This document shows positions 40,922 through 50,472 of a DNA stretch of 64,000 nt, in pieces; positions within the stretch are counted from its first letter, which is position 1; the number at the start of each line of letters is the position of its first letter. Source of the DNA: Methylocystaceae bacterium (GTDB lineage Bacteria; Pseudomonadota; Alphaproteobacteria; Rhodospirillales; Terasakiellaceae). The stretch lies in assembly GCA_013373205.1 (NCBI GenBank), contig JABXIG010000026.1, positions 62,001-126,000 of the forward strand. The letters are read 5' to 3'. The notes beneath the pieces are model-generated. The model had not been told where the DNA came from and did not search any database. It worked only from the letters and a program-made list of their open reading frames with translations. A program made the position numbers and the translations under genes.

Positions 40922-42367
40922 TTATTCAGCCGGAACCGTAATCATTTTCAGACCCGCGATTTCTTGCATCATGCGGATCACCTGAGCACTGTAGCCCGCT
41001 TCGTTATCGTACCAGACGTAGAGAACGAGGCGGTTGCCATCAACGATGGTGGCTTGGCTATCGACAATACCTGCGTGCGGGTTGCCAACCAAATCAGAAG
41101 AAACAGCTTCGGTAGAGGCTGTGTAATCGATTTGATCCTGCAAAGAAGAATAAAGCGACACTTCACGCAGGAAGGAGTTCATTTCTTCCACCGTTGTGTC
41201 TTTTTTCAGGTTGAGGTTCAAGATTGCCATAGACACGTTTGGTGTCGGTACACGCACGGCGTTACCAGTCAGTTTGCCTTTCATTTCCGGCAGACATTTG
41301 GCAACAGCAGATGCAGCCCCTGTGGAGGTTAGAACCATGTTCATCGCAGCTGCACGACCGCGACGATCACCTTTGTGGTAGTTATCGATCAGGTTCTGGT
41401 CGTTGGTGTAGGCGTGGATGGTTTCAACGTGGCCGTTTTCAACACCAAATTCGTCGTTGATAACTTTCAAAACCGGTGTGATGGCGTTTGTTGTACAAGA
41501 TGCTGCAGATAGGATGGTGTCTGTGTCTTTAATGTCTTCGTGGTTGACACCATAAACAATATTTTTGATGTCGCCTTTACCCGGTGCTGTCAGCAAGGCT
41601 TTGGCCGCACCCGGACATTTCAGGTGTTGGCCCAGACCTTCTTCGTCACGCCATAGGCCTGTGTTATCAACGACCAGTGCGTTTTTAATACCGTATTTTG
41701 TGTAATCAACTTCAGCAGGTGAACTTGCATAAATCACTTTGATGAAAACACCGTTTGCGATGATGGCGCCTTCTTCTTCATCCACCGTGATGGACCCGTT
41801 GAACGGACCATGTACGGAGTCGCGACGCAGCAGGCTTGCACGCTTTTGCAAGTCACCGTCTTTACCACCGCGCACGACAATGGCACGCAGGCGCATTTTG
41901 TTACCTGCACCAACGCGTTCGATCATCATGCGGGCAAGCAAGCGGCCAATACGGCCGAAACCGTAAAGAACAACGTCTTGGGGTTCTTCCAGAACAGTGC
42001 CTTTACCTGTGTTGATGCTGGCCAGCTGGTCTTTCAGGAAGGAGGCCGCATCGCCTGTTTCTTTCATGAAAGCGTGGCATAATTTACCAATGTCAACGCG
42101 GGCCGGGGCCAGGTCCATGCAGATCATGGCTTGCAATAGCTCAAGGCTTTTGCGCACATCCAAAGCTTCGCCAACCATCTGTTGGGCGTAGCGGTGTGCT
42201 TTTAAGATATCGATTGTGTTGTGGTTTTGGATACGACGTCCAAAGACGCGGATAGTGACACCGTTGTCGCGATACAGTTGGCCAACCAGCGGGATCATTT
42301 GTTCAGCAGCACTTTGTTGGTCTTTCCACTTGTCAAAGTGTACAGCGCTTGAATCCGTCATACTCAT
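40922..42367 (-). CDS. Long-form glyceraldehyde-3-phosphate dehydrogenase (about 130-residue N-terminal extension)
   Basis: LSAASCTTNAITPVLKVINDEFGVENGHVETIHAYTNDQNLIDNYHKGDRRGRAAAMNMVLTSTGAASAVAKCLPEMKGKLTGNAVRVPTPNVS. Confidence 0.92.
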   Translation of the reverse strand: MSMTDSSAVHFDKWKDQQSAAEQMIPLVGQLYRDNGVTIRVFGRRIQNHNTIDILKAHRYAQQMVGEALDVRKSLELLQAMICMDLAPARVDIGKLCHAFMKETGDAASFLKDQLASINTGKGTVLEEPQDVVLYGFGRIGRLLARMMIERVGAGNKMRLRAIVVRGGKDGDLQKRASLLRRDSVHGPFNGSITVDEEEGAIIANGVFIKVIYASSPAEVDYTKYGIKNALVVDNTGLWRDEEGLGQHLKCPGAAKALLTAPGKGDIKNIVYGVNHEDIKDTDTILSAASCTTNAITPVLKVINDEFGVENGHVETIHAYTNDQNLIDNYHKGDRRGRAAAMNMVLTSTGAASAVAKCLPEMKGKLTGNAVRVPTPNVSMAILNLNLKKDTTVEEMNSFLREVSLYSSLQDQIDYTASTEAVSSDLVGNPHAGIVDSQATIVDGNRLVLYVWYDNEAGYSAQVIRMMQEIAGLKMITVPAE

Positions 42368-42612
42368 ATTCCTTATACAATATCAAAAAGCAGGAATAAC
42401 CAAATCGATGATTCAAGATATTTAAAGCAGCCTTGAATCCGTAATTTCGACGTGGCCCCCAAATTCTGTGCCCGTAGATACCAAAACTGTTTCCAAAAGG
42501 AAACCCTAAACTGACTCTATCTTGTGTAAAGAAAAACGCACACCACAAAATGCGCCCGGACCTGACGGAAAGGGACGCATTTATGGAGTGAAATTTGAAA
42601 CGCGATTAAGCG

Positions 42613-42810
42613 TCAGACAGTAATGTCGATCTTGCCACTGGTCGCTGCTTGCGCAACGGCCTTTGCTTGTTCAGCAACTTGTGCGGTGATTGTTTGCGCA
42701 GCTTGCGTATTGCTTTCAATCGCATTGCGCGTCATGGCGACATTCGCCTGTTGTTTTTGCATACCCTGCATCATACCGACGCTATAGGCAGCCATACCTG
42801 CAATATCCAT
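42613..42810 (-). CDS. YjfB-like putative motility protein
   Basis: 65 aa, MDIAGMAAYSVGMMQGMQKQQANVAMTRNAIESNTQ.. pattern. Confidence 0.5.
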   Translation of the reverse strand: MDIAGMAAYSVGMMQGMQKQQANVAMTRNAIESNTQAAQTITAQVAEQAKAVAQAATSGKIDITV

Positions 42811-42912
42811 TCTAGATACCTTTCATGACTAAGTTTATAAATAACGCTAACATATTGTGTAGCGGATTGCAAATTGCTACTTTTGAGAAAAAGTATATGA
42901 AGGAAAAAGCCG

Positions 42913-43104
42913 ATGGCTTATAAAAAACGCGTCCCCAAGACGGTGTCTTATACCAAATACATTTGTTCCAACTGCAAAAACCCAGCCGATTTGCAGACAA
43001 CGACCTGCCCGTCCTGTAAAGAAGATATCAGCCATGCGCCACCCTTTCGACTGGTGCTTAACCTCATCTTTCTAGCCGCATTTGGTGTTTTGCCTATGTG
43101 GTGA
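42913..43104 (+). CDS. Small zinc-ribbon membrane-associated protein
   Basis: YICSNCKNPADLQTTTCPSCKE plus C-terminal hydrophobic segment. Confidence 0.55.
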   Translation: MAYKKRVPKTVSYTKYICSNCKNPADLQTTTCPSCKEDISHAPPFRLVLNLIFLAAFGVLPMW

Positions 43105-43125
43105 TGAATTAGCTCTCGGAGAGCC

Positions 43126-43719
43126 TTACAACGTGCTGGCGCATCCTCTGCCTCGGCCGTTTCCATTTCTACGTCCATGACCATGACCATGACCACGTCC
43201 GTTGCCACATCCACAGCTATGACCATTTCCGTTTCTATGTTGGTTTGCGTTTCCACGTCCTTGTCCCTGTCCGCTTTCATTTGTGCATCCGCATTCACAT
43301 CCTTCAGCAGTTAGGGATGAGGAACGTTCAAGGGCGCGCTGAAAGGCGGGCAGGTGGTTTTCCTGAGAAGCACGTTGCAGGTTTAGCAAGACTCGTTGCA
43401 CATCCGGGTAATCCGATGTTTGTGCCAAGAGCCGGTCATACATGTCGGCATTTTCGATTTCCGCTTCTACGGCAAGCTTGACGCAATCTTCCAATTTTTC
43501 GGGCAGTTTGATCTTCTCGGGCCAGCGATCTTTGGGAATTGCAAAGCCATATCGTGCAAATAATTGCTCTAACGCTTTGGCATGGCGGTCTTCGGCATGC
43601 ACGATATTGGTAAAGGGGCGCACATCACCAAAGGTTTCTAAAACAGCCTGATAGGTTGCGCGCGCTTTATATTCATCATCAAGCGCTTCACATAAGACAT
43701 GTTCAAGGGAATTACTCAT
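43126..43719 (-). CDS. Ferritin-like DUF2202-type protein with Cys/Gly/His/Asn-rich low-complexity tail
   Basis: EALDDEYKARATYQAVLETFGDVRPFTNIVHAEDRHAKAL ferritin-like helices; tail GCECGCTNESGQGQGRGNANQHRNGNGHSCGCGNGRGHGHGHGRRNGNGRGRGC. Confidence 0.7.
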   Translation of the reverse strand: MSNSLEHVLCEALDDEYKARATYQAVLETFGDVRPFTNIVHAEDRHAKALEQLFARYGFAIPKDRWPEKIKLPEKLEDCVKLAVEAEIENADMYDRLLAQTSDYPDVQRVLLNLQRASQENHLPAFQRALERSSSLTAEGCECGCTNESGQGQGRGNANQHRNGNGHSCGCGNGRGHGHGHGRRNGNGRGRGCASTL

Positions 43720-44184
43720 GGGGGAATCCTCACTTTAGTTATATTAAATTTAAAGTGAGGATATGTTTTCCCCAAGGGGCTGGTAAATGAGATAACGCAA
43801 TTTGTGCGTCAAGTTGGGGGCATATCTATCCGGATGAGAAAATAGAGGGAATGAGGGGAGTTGTTTTTGGGTTTAATGAGCATCTAAATACTTAATCTAT
43901 AATTGTATTATTATACCAGAATTCAATAAATAATTATTGATCGATTCGCAATATATTTTAAGAAACTTTTGCGTTTATTTTTTTTCAAGTCTTTGCATTT
44001 TAGAACTATCCTATTTCAATACTTAATTTGTTGATATAATTGATGAAAATTTAAAAAATCTTTCATTTTTTTATAATTTTAAATTTAATAAAAATTAGAG
44101 ATTATCAACTTAGAATAATGAAGGCGTTTGTGAAAGTATGAAGTGTTTAGAGCAATCATTGCAAAAATTGTAGGAGAGTATGCC

Positions 44185-45792
44185 ATGACTAATAATTGTA
44201 CATTTAGAGAAAACCAGACAAGTACAGCCATTCCCACAGCAGACAGCAATGGTGTGCAGTCTTTTTCTCGTTGTCAGGCATCGGCACTAAAGAACCGGAC
44301 AATTTTGGGTATGTTTGTTCTGTCCATGGCAGCGCTGGTTGTGAGCGGTGTTGAACTCAACCATAGTATAACCACTCATACTGGCAGTTATATTGCCTAT
44401 ACCTTAATGGTTTTATGCGGGGCGGTTGCTGTTCTATCTGGCAAGGCGCTTGATAAGGTTCTTAGCCGACCTCTAACTGAGGCAGACAATGCCGTTACCA
44501 AGGTGATGGAAACGCATGCCAAAACGATAACTACGGAAAATACATTTGTTACCATTGGCACACAGGTTCCGGGTCTTTCCCAAATTGCTGTAACGCATTT
44601 AACGGCACAATCTGCAAAAGCGGTTGAGCTGCTATGGCACCTTGAACAAGTTGAAGTGCAGGAAAACGCACTTAAAGAAAATGCTGGAACCGTTGCTGCT
44701 GCCATACATGAACTTTCAGTAACTCAAACGGAATTAGCCCAAAATAGTGTACTGACGGCTGAAGAGACAAAGCTTGCAGAAGCTGCGAACGCAAATGGCA
44801 TCCAGGTTATGAATCAAACAAGCCAATCTATGATTGATCTGGAGAATTTGTTTCAAAAAGAGGTCACTCAGGCCCTTGATAGTCTTAGTGCGCAAACAGA
44901 TACCATCAATGGCATCTCCAATGATATTGATGGTATTGCTAAACAAACAAATCTGTTGGCTCTGAATGCCACGATTGAGGCGGCGCGTGCAGGGGACGCG
45001 GGCAAGGGGTTTGCTGTTGTCGCCGAGGAAGTAAAGAAACTCGCCAGCGACACACAACGTCAAACAATCGAAATTCATGAACTGACGGAAACATTGCAAC
45101 AACGCATGAACGAAGTGAATGAAATTGTAACGGTTCGTGGGCGGATTGCGATTAATGAGGCCGTTCATAATGTGGAACTGGCGCAAAGTGCATTTGAAGC
45201 CTCAAACGACTCATTGAGAAAAATTGCGGAAACGATTACAAATTCAGCTGCGTCAAATGAAGAACAAGCCAATGCAACAGCAAGCCTTGATGAAACCTTG
45301 CAACAAGTTACCGGCAGCATTGATGAAATCAGTACGCAAATTGCAGATCTCGGACACCTATCTTCAGATTTTTCAACCAATATTGCAGAAATCTCAGCAA
45401 GTCTTGAAAAAATTCTTTCTGATGTGGATGGCCTGGATAACCGGGTGACGATTGATATTGCCATTATTGCACACCAGTTGTGGGTTTTAAAAATTCGCGC
45501 TCTTATGGATGGATATCAATCATTCAGTGGTTCTGAAATCGCAGATCACAAATCCTGTAAGCTGGGGTTGGCCTATTATTCAGAAGGGTGGGAACAGATC
45601 CGTCAATTACCGGAACTTTCAGGCATGGAAGCAGCACATATCGAATTGCATCAACTGCTGCATGATATTAGCGATTTTTTAGCTCTCAATGATTCGAACA
45701 GTCATCGTCAAATTATGCAGAAGTACGATAAACTGAAAGGCGCCTCCAGTTTAATTGTTGAGGCTTTGAAAAAAGCAAGAGCACGAGTTTAA
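44185..45792 (+). CDS. Methyl-accepting chemotaxis protein with C-terminal CZB zinc-binding domain
   Basis: MCP hairpin [37 protein letters not shown] pattern [36 protein letters not shown] upstream of ATG 44185. Confidence 0.9.
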   Translation: MTNNCTFRENQTSTAIPTADSNGVQSFSRCQASALKNRTILGMFVLSMAALVVSGVELNHSITTHTGSYIAYTLMVLCGAVAVLSGKALDKVLSRPLTEADNAVTKVMETHAKTITTENTFVTIGTQVPGLSQIAVTHLTAQSAKAVELLWHLEQVEVQENALKENAGTVAAAIHELSVTQTELAQNSVLTAEETKLAEAANANGIQVMNQTSQSMIDLENLFQKEVTQALDSLSAQTDTINGISNDIDGIAKQTNLLALNATIEAARAGDAGKGFAVVAEEVKKLASDTQRQTIEIHELTETLQQRMNEVNEIVTVRGRIAINEAVHNVELAQSAFEASNDSLRKIAETITNSAASNEEQANATASLDETLQQVTGSIDEISTQIADLGHLSSDFSTNIAEISASLEKILSDVDGLDNRVTIDIAIIAHQLWVLKIRALMDGYQSFSGSEIADHKSCKLGLAYYSEGWEQIRQLPELSGMEAAHIELHQLLHDISDFLALNDSNSHRQIMQKYDKLKGASSLIVEALKKARARV

Positions 45793-46116
45793 GCTTAGGG
45801 GGGCAAAATGCTCCCTCTTAATGTTTCCTCAATAACTTAAATTCTGTCGTTGAAAAATAGCTCATTCGCAGGGGTTGAGCTCTGAGGATATAATTCTGAA
45901 CCTATTATATTTGCACCACGTTTTCATTTAAGGTTTCAGGGTCAGGGGGACTTTCGACTCTTCTTCGTTTCGTATAGTCTTCACCATAAGATCTACTTCC
46001 CACTTTGTTCAAAACATCTGCATTTTCCCTATATATTCATAGGAACAAATGTGTGTGATGAAATTTATAATTATAATAAAAACAATAAGTTAAAATTCAA
46101 TATTAAAATTCACATT

Positions 46117-46171
46117 AAAAATTAATTGACATTTCAATTAAAAAATCAAATTATAAAAATATCGATATTTT
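46117..46171 (+). promoter_or_regulatory. Operator/promoter module copy 1 (upstream of iac block 1)
   Basis: TTAATTG-N6-CAATTAA (46122-46141) overlapping a TTGACA, plus palindrome AAAATATCGATATTTT (46156-46171); 53/55 nt identical to 56386-56440. Confidence 0.75.
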
Positions 46172-46235
46172 GGTAAGGCGAAATTCACCATAATTTTGCC
46201 AGTCACCGGAAAGTAGGTATGAGGAGGAATTTGAT

Positions 46236-47039
46236 ATGAATGAGACGATCAAACGTTCGTTTAAAATGTCGCATGATAATGCAGACACATTCATTTCGTT
46301 TTGCCTTTCCTGCAATTCAGAGATGTCAGCCAAACGATATCAAAATGTTTTTTCTGCGAACACTCAGATGGAAAGCATGTCCAAATTTGTGTGTTCTCAA
46401 TTGAATAGTTTTGCTTTCGCGCCAAGCCCGGAGCTGTTGTTAACGTCTACATATTCTGGTGTGTGGAGTTTCTGTTCAACAGATCGAACCTACGGATCAT
46501 CTGCCAAAACCGGGAAAGGTCTTGTCCAGGATGCACTTTCTTGCGGGCGATTTTTCAATGATGAGTTGAAATTTGATGAATTGGGGGCTGTTGCTCTTCT
46601 TAATGTGGGTGTGCCCTTTGCGATAACAAAAGCAGTGCGCGAGACTTTGCAGCGTTGTTCTATCAAAGAAAATAAAGCTGAATTTTGCACGCTTCCTTTC
46701 GATTATTTTTATCAAAGTGAAGATTTTTGCCCGCAGTTCATGACGCGTCTTTATGGACAGCAAATTGATCATGCATTGGAAGAAAACGATGTGCTCGTTC
46801 TTCCTGCTTTACCTGACTTGCCTTTGGATTTGAAACAAGCACAAGCAGGAAAAGTTTCAGCACAGGAATACCTATTCATTTCGCCAATTTATCACTCGGG
46901 AAATCCGGTTGTTGCGATGCCAATTTCTCCTATTCGAGGAAAGCCGATGAGTATTCTTCTTGTGGGAAAAAAGGGGGGGGATGCGACCTTATTGAAGATC
47001 GCGGAACTTTTTGGCGCTCGCATTCTGGCGAGTTTCTAA
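46236..47039 (+). CDS. Amidase-signature-family-like protein lacking the catalytic N-terminal half
   Basis: C-terminal part MTRLYGQQIDHALEENDVLVLPALPDLPLDL..NPVVAMPISPIRGKPMSILLVGKKGGDATLLKIAELFGARIL is amidase-like; no GGSSSGS or TGGS/TAAS motif present. Confidence 0.5.
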   Translation: MNETIKRSFKMSHDNADTFISFCLSCNSEMSAKRYQNVFSANTQMESMSKFVCSQLNSFAFAPSPELLLTSTYSGVWSFCSTDRTYGSSAKTGKGLVQDALSCGRFFNDELKFDELGAVALLNVGVPFAITKAVRETLQRCSIKENKAEFCTLPFDYFYQSEDFCPQFMTRLYGQQIDHALEENDVLVLPALPDLPLDLKQAQAGKVSAQEYLFISPIYHSGNPVVAMPISPIRGKPMSILLVGKKGGDATLLKIAELFGARILASF

Positions 47040-47070
47040 GAACTAAAATTTTGTATGTTGGAGTCTTTAT

Positions 47071-48219
47071 ATGTCACGATATGAAATAGATAAGACCAAA
47101 TGGGGTGGGGAAGAGAAGTTTAACAAGTTGTTAGACGATATCCGTGAAAACCGTTTGGAATTTGAAAAACAGAGACATCTCAGTCAAGAGATTGTAGATC
47201 AATTCAAGGATATTGGTGTCTACCGTGCGCTCGTACCTTCCCATTGGGGCGGGGACGAGAAGTCACCCGTAGACTTCTTGTTAATGGTCGAAGAAATTGC
47301 CAAAGCCGATGGCTCGGCTGGTTGGGTTGCAAGCTTTGGTATGAATCCGGCCTACCTGTCAGCCCTTCCTCCACAAACCGTTGAAAAAGTTTGGGAAGAT
47401 GGTCCGGACGTGGTTTTTGCTGGTGGCATTTTCCCTCCGCAACCTGCTGAACTAACTGAAGAAGGCTATAAAGTAAACGGTCGTTGGCAATTCGGCAGTG
47501 GCTGTATGGGGGCCGATGTTATTGGTGTCGGCATCATGCCTGACAATGGTGAATCTCTGCCGCGCATGGCCGTTATGCCTCGTGAAAAAGTGAAAATCGA
47601 AAAAACCTGGAACGTTATGGGCATGGTCGGAACAGGCAGCCATGATCTTGTCGTTGAAGATGTAATTGTTCCCGAAGAGTGGACATTTGCCCGTGGCGGC
47701 AAACCACAGGTCGACGCGCCGTTTTTCCGTTATCCTAGCTTGGCTTTTGCCGCCCAGGTTCTCGCCGTTGTTACATTGGGTCTTGCTGAAGAAGCACTGC
47801 GTGTGGTGCAGGAGGAAGCTGCTGGCCGTAAGTCCGTGACGGGCGCACCAAATTTGGGTGAGCGTGCTTATGCTCAAATCGATATCGCAAAAGCGGAAGC
47901 AAAAGTTCGTTCCTCACGCGCCTTCTTCTATCAGGCTACTGAAGAAGCTTGGGAAGTGATTGCAGCGGGCGGTAAACCAACAGATCATCAGACAAGTATG
48001 ATCAGACTTGCGGCGACGAACCTGACACACGAATGTGCCGAAGCTGTGCGTATTTGTTATCAGATGTCAGGCATGACAAGTACTTATAACGATCATCCTC
48101 TTTCTCAAATTTATCGTGATACCGCCATGTGTACGCAACACGCGTTCATGGGTGCCATCACATATCAAAATGCAGGCGCTATGTTCTTTGGTCATAAGCC
48201 TCTTCCCGGATATCTCTAA
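47071..48219 (+). CDS. iacA: Acyl-CoA dehydrogenase-like flavin-dependent monooxygenase (IacA-like)
   Basis: Group D flavin monooxygenase features: EIAKADGSAGWVASFG, W-x-FGSGCMGADVIGVG, TWNVMGMVGTGSHDLVVEDVIVPEEW; gene context. Confidence 0.72.
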   Translation: MSRYEIDKTKWGGEEKFNKLLDDIRENRLEFEKQRHLSQEIVDQFKDIGVYRALVPSHWGGDEKSPVDFLLMVEEIAKADGSAGWVASFGMNPAYLSALPPQTVEKVWEDGPDVVFAGGIFPPQPAELTEEGYKVNGRWQFGSGCMGADVIGVGIMPDNGESLPRMAVMPREKVKIEKTWNVMGMVGTGSHDLVVEDVIVPEEWTFARGGKPQVDAPFFRYPSLAFAAQVLAVVTLGLAEEALRVVQEEAAGRKSVTGAPNLGERAYAQIDIAKAEAKVRSSRAFFYQATEEAWEVIAAGGKPTDHQTSMIRLAATNLTHECAEAVRICYQMSGMTSTYNDHPLSQIYRDTAMCTQHAFMGAITYQNAGAMFFGHKPLPGYL

Positions 48220-48234
48220 GTTAAAGGTGAACAA

Positions 48235-48594
48235 ATGTCGGAAAAATTACGAGTATTATTCTGCATTTCCGTAAAGCAAAACTTTATGGATGCGACACAA
48301 GAAGAACAACTGGCTGTATGGGGCGCTTTTAGCTCCATGATGAATGGCATGAATACCATGGATGGTATGGAGATGCTGGGCATGTTGGATGATGACCGCA
48401 GTATGGTTGGTTCCTCTGTTGGTTACCCCTTTACCGCATATTTCATGGCGGATTGCGATGACTATGACACGGTCGTTAAGGCCTGCGATCTCTTCCGTAC
48501 AACACCTGTTGGCGATGGTGTTTATAAGCTTTGGAAATATTGCGGTGTAGAAACACGCATTGGTCGGGCTCTTCAGCCACCTGCGCAGGATTAA
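48235..48594 (+). CDS. iacB: IacB-like small protein
   Basis: 119 aa ORF immediately downstream of iacA-like gene; assignment mainly by synteny. Confidence 0.55.
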   Translation: MSEKLRVLFCISVKQNFMDATQEEQLAVWGAFSSMMNGMNTMDGMEMLGMLDDDRSMVGSSVGYPFTAYFMADCDDYDTVVKACDLFRTTPVGDGVYKLWKYCGVETRIGRALQPPAQD

Positions 48595-48598
48595 TTCC

Positions 48599-49132
48599 AT
48601 GTCAGAGAAAGTGACTGTCAAGCAATTGGAACAGCGTCTGGCACGTTTTGAGGCACAGGAAATAATTCGTTCGTGTATGAACAAATACATGGCGATTTGT
48701 GATGATCTAGATGCCAAAACCGATCTGGATGAGCTCATGGGATTGTTTAGCGATGAAGCTGTCTGGGAAGGGGTCGGGCGCTATGCCAAATCCTTCGGGC
48801 GCTTGGAAGGTCAGTCCGAAATTCGTGCGATGTTCGCAAAATATACGGTTGAACCTTCGCATTTCAGTTTGAACGTTCACTTTCTGACTAATGAAGAAAT
48901 TGAGGTTTTGGAAGTGGGGGAGGAAGATCAAGCAATCGGAAACTGGCTGCTTCTTCAAACTTCAACATTTGCATCGGGTAAGTCGCAATTAAGCTGCGCG
49001 AAAATTACCGCCCGCTTTGAGAAAGCCAAAGATGGTGAATGGCGAATAGCCCACTTTCAAACAGAACGAAAATTCAGTCGACCAGTGGTTGACCCATGGG
49101 AGGCGGAAGCTGATCTGCCTGTTCCAGAATAA
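48599..49132 (+). CDS. iacI: SnoaL-like/NTF2-fold protein (IacI-like)
   Basis: QEIIRSCMNKYMAICDDLDAKTDLDELMGLFSDEAVWEGVGRYAKSFGRLEGQSEIRAMF; start moved to ATG 48599. Confidence 0.6.
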   Translation: MSEKVTVKQLEQRLARFEAQEIIRSCMNKYMAICDDLDAKTDLDELMGLFSDEAVWEGVGRYAKSFGRLEGQSEIRAMFAKYTVEPSHFSLNVHFLTNEEIEVLEVGEEDQAIGNWLLLQTSTFASGKSQLSCAKITARFEKAKDGEWRIAHFQTERKFSRPVVDPWEAEADLPVPE

Positions 49133-49156
49133 GATAGTTAATTAGGAGATTTACGA

Positions 49157-50452
49157 ATGACTAAATCCAATGCTGAAAAATGCAGAAATGCACCGGTTCG
49201 ACATGTCGATGTTGAGCCTCTCGTAAAAGAAGATAAGGTGCATACTTCATTATATACTGATAAAGACTTGTTTAATGCTGAAATGCAGAAAGTCTTTACA
49301 AAGACTTGGGTATGGGTTGCACATGAAAGTGAAGTCGGCGAGAAAAACTCATACAAGACAGCATATATTGGTTTAGAACCTGTCATTGTAAGCCGTGACC
49401 GTAAAAATGAAATCCACGTTCTCTTGAACCGCTGCCGTCACCGTGCGGCTACAGTTTGTGAAGGTAAACGCGGTAAAGCAAAAAGCTTTGTCTGTCCTTA
49501 TCACGGTTGGGGATATTCTTTGGATGGTGAACTGCGTGCAGTTCCAAAAGAAGAAGAGTATGAAGGCGTTTTTGAAAAGAAAGATTTCCCTCTCATAAAA
49601 GTTCGTCATGAGACATATCAGGGTATGATCTTTGCAACTTTGAACCCTGAAATCGAACCATTGGAAGATTTCCTTGGCGGGGCAAAGAAGTGGATTGACT
49701 TGTTTATGAAACAGTCTGGCGGCTATCCAATGAAAGTGTTGGGCGACCATCGTTTCCGCTTCCCGGGTAACTGGAAAATCCAGCTGGAAAACACAACGGA
49801 TGCCTATCACTTCCCTGTGGTTCACAAATCATTTGTGTCTTCACTGGATGATGAAACGAGTGAAGTGTTTGACTTCCTTGATGGCGAAGGTTTTGTTGAA
49901 GATCTTGGTAATGGGCATTCTGTCATGGTTATGATCCCTGAGTTGGTCGACCTGGAAGAAAACCTTGATGCGCCCATTCCCGGTCGTTTTGAGAGCTTTG
50001 CAGAAGAGTTGCGCAAAGAAGGTCACAGCGAAGATAAAGTTCGTCGTTTAGTCCGTGCTGTTGGCGGTTCTGGCTTTAACTTGAACCTGTTCCCGAACGT
50101 TGCATGTTCTATGGCTTTCTTCCGTGTATTACGCCCGATTTCTGTTGAAGAAACCGAGATCCACCACGTTGCAATTGGTGGGGAAGGTGCACCTGCTTCC
50201 TTTAACCAGCTTCGTATGCGCCTTCACGAACACTTCCAAGGCCCAATGGGTTTCGGTACGCCCGATGATGCAGAAGCTTGGGAGCGTGTGCAGAAAGGTT
50301 CTTATGCAGGCTATGATGATGAGTGGATCCTTGTTAACCGCGGCCAATCAAAATTGAAAACAAGTGAGGACGGTAACGTTCAAGGTGCTGTGTGTTCTGA
50401 AACAGGCATGCGGGCTGCTTACCAGCAATACAAAAAAGTAATGACTGCTTAA
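49157..50452 (+). CDS. iacC: Rieske aromatic-ring-hydroxylating dioxygenase large subunit (IacC-like)
   Basis: Rieske C-x-H...C-x2-H (NRCRHRAATVCEGKRGKAKSFVCPYHGWGYSLDG); mononuclear Fe motif DAYHFPVVH. Confidence 0.75.
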   Translation: MTKSNAEKCRNAPVRHVDVEPLVKEDKVHTSLYTDKDLFNAEMQKVFTKTWVWVAHESEVGEKNSYKTAYIGLEPVIVSRDRKNEIHVLLNRCRHRAATVCEGKRGKAKSFVCPYHGWGYSLDGELRAVPKEEEYEGVFEKKDFPLIKVRHETYQGMIFATLNPEIEPLEDFLGGAKKWIDLFMKQSGGYPMKVLGDHRFRFPGNWKIQLENTTDAYHFPVVHKSFVSSLDDETSEVFDFLDGEGFVEDLGNGHSVMVMIPELVDLEENLDAPIPGRFESFAEELRKEGHSEDKVRRLVRAVGGSGFNLNLFPNVACSMAFFRVLRPISVEETEIHHVAIGGEGAPASFNQLRMRLHEHFQGPMGFGTPDDAEAWERVQKGSYAGYDDEWILVNRGQSKLKTSEDGNVQGAVCSETGMRAAYQQYKKVMTA

Positions 50453-50472
50453 TTCGAATTAGTGAGGAAAAA

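Noticed and set aside
43126-43305. Non-coding tandem repeat array
   Set aside because: Repeats are in frame within an intact ferritin-like ORF and encode a coherent low-complexity tail.
44734-45186. 150-aa minus-strand ORF within the CZB chemoreceptor
   Set aside because: Antisense shadow of the conserved MCP signalling region.
45793-46235. Possible remnants of the missing amidase catalytic half upstream of 46236
   Set aside because: Region is AT-rich with no open frame or readable amidase motif, so a simple frameshifted pseudogene is not supported.
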